Shown: positions 6,922-11,200 of the stretch, piece by piece | Layout of the letters: each line of letters opens with the position of its first letter | Position numbering within the stretch: position 1 is the stretch's first letter | Assembly: GCA_031378715.1 (NCBI GenBank) | Contig: JANNEN010000069.1 | Span: 1 to 11,200 of the forward strand | DNA length: 11,200 nucleotides | Direction of reading: 5' to 3' | From: Emticicia sp031378715 | Lineage (GTDB): Bacteria; Bacteroidota; Bacteroidia; Cytophagales; Spirosomataceae | The notes under the pieces: generated by a model | The model's input: only the letters and a program-made list of their open reading frames with translations | Database searches by the model: none | What the model was told of the DNA's origin: nothing | Position numbers and translations under genes: made by a program

Positions 6922-7063
6922 TTTTGGATATGAAATTATTATTTTGTAAAATTAATGAAAATTAGTGAGGATAATGAAAATAGATTTTTCAAAAAAACTA
7001 TTCTAAATTAAGTTTTTACTAAATTTGGACTTTCAAATATTATTACTCTGTAAATGAAAGAGA
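6922..7063. promoter_or_regulatory. Divergent intergenic region with direct repeat
   Basis: This very A/T-rich 142-bp gap separates the minus-strand nuclease from the plus-strand DUF6922/AbiEii pair and must hold both promoters. The 10-mer TAATGAAAAT occurs at 6953-6962 and again at 6972-6981, both followed by a T/A-G stretch, a 19-bp offset of almost two helical turns. A minus-strand TAATTTTA (6947-6954) is one base off the TAnnTTTG consensus and could serve the nuclease gene. Confidence 0.4.
7020..7027 (+). promoter_or_regulatory. Candidate -7 box (TAAATTTG) of the DUF6922/AbiEii pair
   Basis: TAAATTTG fully matches the Bacteroidota TAnnTTTG consensus and lies 36 bases before the ATG at 7064. 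No TTTG is found about 20 bases further upstream, so the call rests on one element only. A short inverted repeat (CTTTCA 7030-7035, TGAAAG 7055-7060) brackets the presumed leader. Confidence 0.38.
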
Positions 7064-7375
7064 ATGGTGCAAATACAAGAAAAATTTGAGTTTCGTAAAT
7101 CGTTGTTTTGGGATTCAAAAATAGAGAAAATGACGATAAAAAAAAATGCTTCACTGATCATAGAAAGGGTTTTGGAAAGAGGAACGACCGAAGAGTGGCA
7201 AAAAATTAAAAGTATTTATGGTTTAGAGAAAATAAAGCAGGAGGCTATGCAAGCCATGTATCTGACTAAGCAAACTTTGAGTTTTTGTAGTGTATATTTT
7301 TCTGAGCCTTATGAAAATTTTCGCTCATGGCAAAATCAAATGCAACTACCCGAAAATATGCGTTGGATTTATTGA
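7064..7375 (+). CDS. DUF6922-like small protein, putative antitoxin partner
   Basis: This 103-residue soluble protein has no signal peptide or membrane segment. The order of motifs LFWD (14-17), IIERVLERGTTEEW (32-45), YGLEKIKQ (52-59) and LTKQTLSFCSVYF (67-79) matches my recollection of the DUF6922 family, which commonly sits directly before AbiEii-type nucleotidyltransferase genes. By that position it is a candidate antitoxin or partner of the next gene, much as AbiEi is for AbiEii, but it is far shorter than AbiEi and I see no clear helix-turn-helix. The stop codon is 12 bases before the next start, so the two are surely one operon. ATG 7064 was chosen because the LFWD block is close to the N-terminus in the family; an ATG at 7054 is out of frame and soon stops. 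Confidence 0.75.
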   Translation: MVQIQEKFEFRKSLFWDSKIEKMTIKKNASLIIERVLERGTTEEWQKIKSIYGLEKIKQEAMQAMYLTKQTLSFCSVYFSEPYENFRSWQNQMQLPENMRWIY

Positions 7376-7387
7376 AACTCGAATAAT

Positions 7388-8011
7388 ATGCAACTTCATT
7401 ACGAAACCGTTGAGCAAAAAACAATCATAATCCTCCAAAAACTCATGCAAGCCGAAAGCTTAAAAGAGTTTTATTTGGTAGGCGGAACTGCACTTTCGTT
7501 GCAGTGGGGGCATAGGATTTCGGAAGATATTGATATGTTTCGTTTTACAAACGAGGAGGTAGATGGAACTTTAATTTTGGATGAATTAGAACCCGTTTTT
7601 GAAAATATTACGGAGTTAGGAAGAAAAAATTATTATATCAAATTATTAGTTGAGGGTGTAAAAATTGACATACTTCGCTACAAACACCCGTTGATTGAAC
7701 CGCCATTATTGATAGATGGAATCAGAATGTTGAGTGCCAAAGATATTGCCCCGATGAAATTATTAGCGATTAGTAATCGTGGGGCAAAAAAAGATTTTTA
7801 TGACCTTTATTTTTTGTTTCAGCAATTCACTTTGGAGGAAATGTACGGTTTTTATGAGCAGAAATTTGGCTACGTGGAGCCTTTTCAGATACACCGAAGT
7901 CTATGTTTTTTTGAAGATGCCGAAAATCGTTTAGATAATCTTCAACCCCTCAGCAATGTTACTTGGGAGCAAGCCAAAACCGAAATCAAGCGTTTGGCGA
8001 GGTGTATTTGA
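7388..8011 (+). CDS. AbiEii/AbiGii-type nucleotidyltransferase (putative toxin)
   Basis: This is a member of the AbiEii/AbiGii toxin family (PF08843-like), nucleotidyltransferase-fold proteins. Characterised members act as bacteriostatic toxins, with related enzymes modifying tRNA ends, and can abort phage infection. The 207-residue protein shows the family's first motif, VGGTALSLQWGHRISEDIDMF, at residues 31-51, including GGT (32-34) and the metal-binding DxD pair D47/D49. The third acidic position is D94 in VKIDIL. The downstream motif is MKLLAISNRGAKKDFYDLY (123-141), with K124, K135, D136 and D139. No active-site residue appears to be missing. It follows the DUF6922-like gene by 12 bases, the usual antitoxin-first order. 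A bidirectional terminator ends the unit 70 bases downstream. The toxin role is inferred from the family, not shown by this sequence. Confidence 0.9.
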   Translation: MQLHYETVEQKTIIILQKLMQAESLKEFYLVGGTALSLQWGHRISEDIDMFRFTNEEVDGTLILDELEPVFENITELGRKNYYIKLLVEGVKIDILRYKHPLIEPPLLIDGIRMLSAKDIAPMKLLAISNRGAKKDFYDLYFLFQQFTLEEMYGFYEQKFGYVEPFQIHRSLCFFEDAENRLDNLQPLSNVTWEQAKTEIKRLARCI

Positions 8012-8081
8012 TGATTTTTGTGAAATATTATATTTATGTGTGGTTATATGTGATGTAAAAAATATAGTTATGGCTACGTAT

Positions 8082-8126
8082 AAAAAAACCATCTTTCCAA
8101 ATTTAATTTGAAGAGATGGTTTTTTT
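8082..8126. terminator. Strong bidirectional terminator between convergent genes
   Basis: AAAAAAACCATCT (8082-8094) pairs perfectly with AGATGGTTTTTTT (8114-8126). The stem continues inward with CAAATT/AATTTG, interrupted by one mismatch and one G-T pair, to give about 22 bp with a tiny loop. Either strand reads as an A run, a stem and a T run, the classic symmetric rho-independent form. It lies exactly between the plus-strand AbiEii gene (ends 8011) and the minus-strand Ig-repeat gene (ends 8132), so it can serve both. Confidence 0.9.
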
Positions 8127-8131
8127 GATTT

Positions 8132-11100
8132 TTAGTTACACCCGCCTATTTCGGCTTTAAAATAACCACCCGAAGTCGGTTGAGCTTTGAAGCCAGTGTT
8201 CATATTGACAGATTTATTACTTCTGTAAGTAACATTTGCCGTACCACTTACTTGATTTGTTGCCGAAATTATTTCGTTGGTTTTCTTCAAATAAGTTCCT
8301 GAACTATAATTATCAGCAGTGCTTTGTAGGGTAATTGGTGTGCTACAATTATTAAAAGTAACTACCACAGGTTTTATATCGGTGCAACCTGACGTTGTAT
8401 TTGCTTTGATATAATAAGTATTAGAAACAGCAATCGTTGCAGGATTTGGCAACGGAATCGCCCCTGCCATATCGGTATGATAGCTAAGTGTTGCTCCATA
8501 TAATATACTTCCTGTTGTAACTGCAGCAAGAGTAATATCAACGGTAACTGGTGGAGCAACTGCCACAGGGTTTGTTATGACCAAATTTGGTTTTGGATTT
8601 ACGGTAATGGCAATGCTATTTGAGTTTGCACTCGCCAAACCATTATTACAAGTAGCTGTGAGCGTGATATTAGCATTAAAAACTACATTCATTCGACTTG
8701 TACCTACGCCTCCATCGCTCCAATTTACAGTATTTGCACAGCCTGAGGCAGTTAGATTTACACCCGTTCCAGCACAAACAGTAGCTGGATTTGCGGAAAT
8801 GACAGGAGGATTGGGTGGTGTGCAACCAACTGTTACGGTAATTGGCACACGAGGGGATTTACAATCGCCACTACTTCCTCTACATTCTACATGATAAGTT
8901 GTTGTGGCAGATAAATTGGGGGTAGTATAAGTTGTGCCACTATTCAAAGAATTCGTTGCCGTAGCACTTGCATACCAATAAACACTAAAATACTCAGGTG
9001 AAGAAGTGCTACAACCTGTTGCTGTAAGCGTAGCAGTTGCATTACAGGCTATCGTTGGCTGATTGGATGATGGCGTAGTAGGTTGTCTGTTTACATAGAC
9101 ATAAGCACTATTTCTGCTACTTGTATTTGCCCCAATGGTACAAGATGCATAATAAGTAAAATTGTTATTTCCCGAATTATTGTATGTATGTAAAGGCGTT
9201 GTATAAGAAAACCCTGTACCTAATAAGTTTCCATTGGAAATTGCATCGTACCAATTCACAGTGCCATTACTGCAACCAATAGCATAAATAGTCTTTGTAT
9301 TTCCACTACAAACAGTACTTGTGTATTCTGAATAAGAAAAATTTGGAGGAATTAAGGCATTATAAACACCATAAGAGTTATTACTACGATAAGCACTTTC
9401 ACAGCCATCTACCGTACAAGTGTAGTAGAGGTAATGATAAACTGTATTATTAGGGTCATTATTGACCAAAGCAGGTGTAGTATAAGGGTTTGCCGTTGAT
9501 AAAACACTTGTGGTTGTATTGTCAGCATACCATTTTACTGTACCGCTACAATTATACCCAGTGATTGTTAGCGTACTTCCATTATTGACCGAACCGCTAC
9601 TTGGCGAAACATTCGGAGGGCTTGGTACAGGTTTTACAGTAATCAAAATTGTAGTTTTTGTTGTACTCAATATGTTATTCACTCGACAATCGGTAGCATA
9701 ATACCTTGTCGTCGAATTGCTTATATTATATTCATACGGTGCTGTATTATCTGTTTCTTGTAAATTATACTGCGTATCAGTCAAATTATATTTATAATAC
9801 CACTTCACTATACCACTACAACCAGTTGCTACCAATTTAGGGCTTTGAACCGAACCACTGCAAAAGTTATTATCAGAAGCCATCAATGTTGGAGCATTAG
9901 GTGCATTGGTTGCATCTATCAAAACTACTAAGGGTGTACGAGTGCTATAACAATAACTTCCTGAACTTTGACGACAAGCGGCATAATAGGTAGTTTGTTG
10001 AGTTAGTTCGGGCGTGGTATATGTACCTTGCCCTATGTAATTACCTTCACTTGCAGTGGTGCTGTTGTACCAATAAATGTTTCCAGTACAATTTGAAGCT
10101 ATGAGTGAGGCTGTATTTCCACTAATTACTGTCAATGGCGAAGTTGTAGGAGGGCTTGGGGCAGCAGTTATTGTCAGAATCAAAGGGCTTGAAGTCGCAG
10201 ATGCACAAGCATCACTATTGCGTGTAACTTGCAGCGTATAATTTCCCGCATCTGTACTTTGGGCAATATTTCTTTCAAAATATTCTACATTTGGGTCTGG
10301 TGATATACTTTGGTTATTGGCATTGATGTTTACATTATCTTTTTTCCAAGTAAAGCTAAATGCTGATTCTGGATTATAATTGTTTGTAGATGCACTAATA
10401 TTAAAATTACTATTTTCACAAATAGACAAACTCCCACTGATACTTGGGGTGATTACACCAATCGTCAAGTTAATTTGAAATGATGCTATTGGGTCACTTG
10501 AGCTTACTTTTACTTTATATCCACTCCCCGTTGGAGCATTGGCAGGTACGACCAAACTTGCCGACGTGGCTGTGTTGCCAGCTACTGTTGTCGAAACAAT
10601 AGGCGAAGTAAAACTTCCGTTTTGGTCTGAAATGGCAACTGTGAATGTATTTCCAGTATTGATACCTTGATATTGAAATCCAATATTTAATGTGCTACCT
10701 TGACAAATTTGTGCAGGTGATAAACTGATTGAATTGATAGCAGCACCAACAGTTGCTGTACTTATCGTAACACCATAATTGGCACTTAGAACCGAAGCAT
10801 TTGAAACAACAAAATGATAAGAAACAGTTCTAAAATAATCATTATAAGAAAACTGCCCACATTGAATATATCCCGTAGTAGTACCTGAGGGTTCAAGACC
10901 AGATGGAAGTGTCAAACTTATTGGCGAGAAATTGCTCGAATTTGAAACAATTTCAGTTGTTGAATTTGGAGTTGTACAACTACTATATCGCCATATATAA
11001 GAAATTGATTTATACAACTTCGCAGTAAAAAGTCCCGAAGCACCACCAGATGTAGTGAAAGTAACACTTGCAACAGAATTATCCACCGTTGCATTTGGTG

Positions 11101-11179
11101 TTGGATAGTCAATAGTAATACTCTGCCCCAACGATTGTAGGCATATAAAAAGTAAAAATGGGAGTAGATAATTTTTCAT
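8132..11179 (-). CDS. Secreted Ig-like repeat protein with C-terminal 3-coathanger stack domain
   Basis: This 1015-residue secreted protein has a signal peptide (1-19, ending QSLGQ). Residues 20-145 form a Ser/Thr-rich beta domain, and 148-340 hold two further Ig-like domains. A series of modules of about 75-90 residues follows (about 341-860), each with the pattern GCSGxVxWY ... YTTP ... TTYYxxC. These resemble the CHU_C-associated Ig-like domain (Ig_7). A diverged beta module (861-942) is followed by the tail at 943-1015. That tail, with CSTPITLQSTADNYSSGT, SGTANVTYRSNKSV and FKAEIGGCN, fits the 3-coathanger stack domain seen at the ends of Cytophagales surface proteins. No catalytic domain is visible. 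The likely role is a cell-surface adhesin or scaffold; export by T9SS is possible, but no canonical type A tail is present. ATG 11179 precedes the signal peptide with only 21 bases left in the window, so its promoter lies outside. Confidence 0.88.
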   Translation of the reverse strand: MKNYLLPFLLFICLQSLGQSITIDYPTPNATVDNSVASVTFTTSGGASGLFTAKLYKSISYIWRYSSCTTPNSTTEIVSNSSNFSPISLTLPSGLEPSGTTTGYIQCGQFSYNDYFRTVSYHFVVSNASVLSANYGVTISTATVGAAINSISLSPAQICQGSTLNIGFQYQGINTGNTFTVAISDQNGSFTSPIVSTTVAGNTATSASLVVPANAPTGSGYKVKVSSSDPIASFQINLTIGVITPSISGSLSICENSNFNISASTNNYNPESAFSFTWKKDNVNINANNQSISPDPNVEYFERNIAQSTDAGNYTLQVTRNSDACASATSSPLILTITAAPSPPTTSPLTVISGNTASLIASNCTGNIYWYNSTTASEGNYIGQGTYTTPELTQQTTYYAACRQSSGSYCYSTRTPLVVLIDATNAPNAPTLMASDNNFCSGSVQSPKLVATGCSGIVKWYYKYNLTDTQYNLQETDNTAPYEYNISNSTTRYYATDCRVNNILSTTKTTILITVKPVPSPPNVSPSSGSVNNGSTLTITGYNCSGTVKWYADNTTTSVLSTANPYTTPALVNNDPNNTVYHYLYYTCTVDGCESAYRSNNSYGVYNALIPPNFSYSEYTSTVCSGNTKTIYAIGCSNGTVNWYDAISNGNLLGTGFSYTTPLHTYNNSGNNNFTYYASCTIGANTSSRNSAYVYVNRQPTTPSSNQPTIACNATATLTATGCSTSSPEYFSVYWYASATATNSLNSGTTYTTPNLSATTTYHVECRGSSGDCKSPRVPITVTVGCTPPNPPVISANPATVCAGTGVNLTASGCANTVNWSDGGVGTSRMNVVFNANITLTATCNNGLASANSNSIAITVNPKPNLVITNPVAVAPPVTVDITLAAVTTGSILYGATLSYHTDMAGAIPLPNPATIAVSNTYYIKANTTSGCTDIKPVVVTFNNCSTPITLQSTADNYSSGTYLKKTNEIISATNQVSGTANVTYRSNKSVNMNTGFKAQPTSGGYFKAEIGGCN
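8600..10162 (-). repeat. Six tandem Ig-like modules inside the surface protein
   Basis: This stretch encodes residues about 340-860. Each module has a Cys about six residues before a W or WY pair (C364/W370, C453/W460, C544/W550, C635/W643, C723/W735, C814/W820). A second Cys lies near the module end (C402, C498, C588, C680, C766, C844), suggesting one disulphide per domain. Modules are separated by Pro-rich linkers. Sequence identity between modules is low outside these marks, so they are old duplications rather than recent copies and should be stable against recombination. Confidence 0.75.
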
Positions 11180-11200
11180 TTTTTCAAGTAAATTTAAAAT

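Noticed and set aside
8600..10162. CRISPR or DNA-level tandem repeat
   Set aside because: The periodicity is at protein level (Ig-like modules); the DNA units are diverged and open in one frame, with no identical repeats and spacers.

Overview
The window looks like chromosomal DNA of an AT-rich member of the Bacteroidota, probably a gliding or surface-associated member of the Cytophagales. The evidence is a protein ending in a type IX secretion (T9SS) sorting domain, a large Ig-like protein ending in a '3-coathanger stack' domain, a lipoprotein nuclease of Bacteroidota architecture, and several TAnnTTTG boxes (the Bacteroidota -7 element) 25-45 bases before start codons. The genus cannot be named from the sequence alone. 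All eight protein genes appear intact, apart from uncertain start choices.

Layout. Bases 1-326 hold no gene, but contain two copies of a 14-bp palindrome exactly 50 bp apart and a long near-perfect dyad. Then come five minus-strand genes. They are a front-end-type fatty acid desaturase (327-1424), a stand-alone ParA-family ATPase (1534-2331), an FGGY sugar kinase (2494-3843), a secreted CotH-family protein with a T9SS tail (3891-5522) and a lipoprotein DNA/RNA non-specific endonuclease (5572-6921). Next is a plus-strand pair, a DUF6922-like small protein (7064-7375) and an AbiEii-type nucleotidyltransferase (7388-8011), which together look like a toxin-antitoxin or abortive-infection unit. 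A strong symmetric terminator (8082-8126) separates this pair from the convergent 1015-residue Ig-repeat surface protein (8132-11179).

How the genes fit together. The nuclease and CotH-family genes are 49 bp apart on the same strand and are both predicted to act outside the cytoplasm, so they may be co-transcribed. The kinase follows 47 bp later but has a candidate promoter of its own. Desaturase, ParA and kinase look like unrelated single genes. The DUF6922/AbiEii pair is the only recognisable candidate defence or stress system. I see no insertion sequence, tRNA, integrase or CRISPR array that would mark the window as an island. I found no clear case for a wholly new system; the best leads are the DUF6922/AbiEii unit, the paired palindromes at the left edge and the secreted CotH/nuclease pair.
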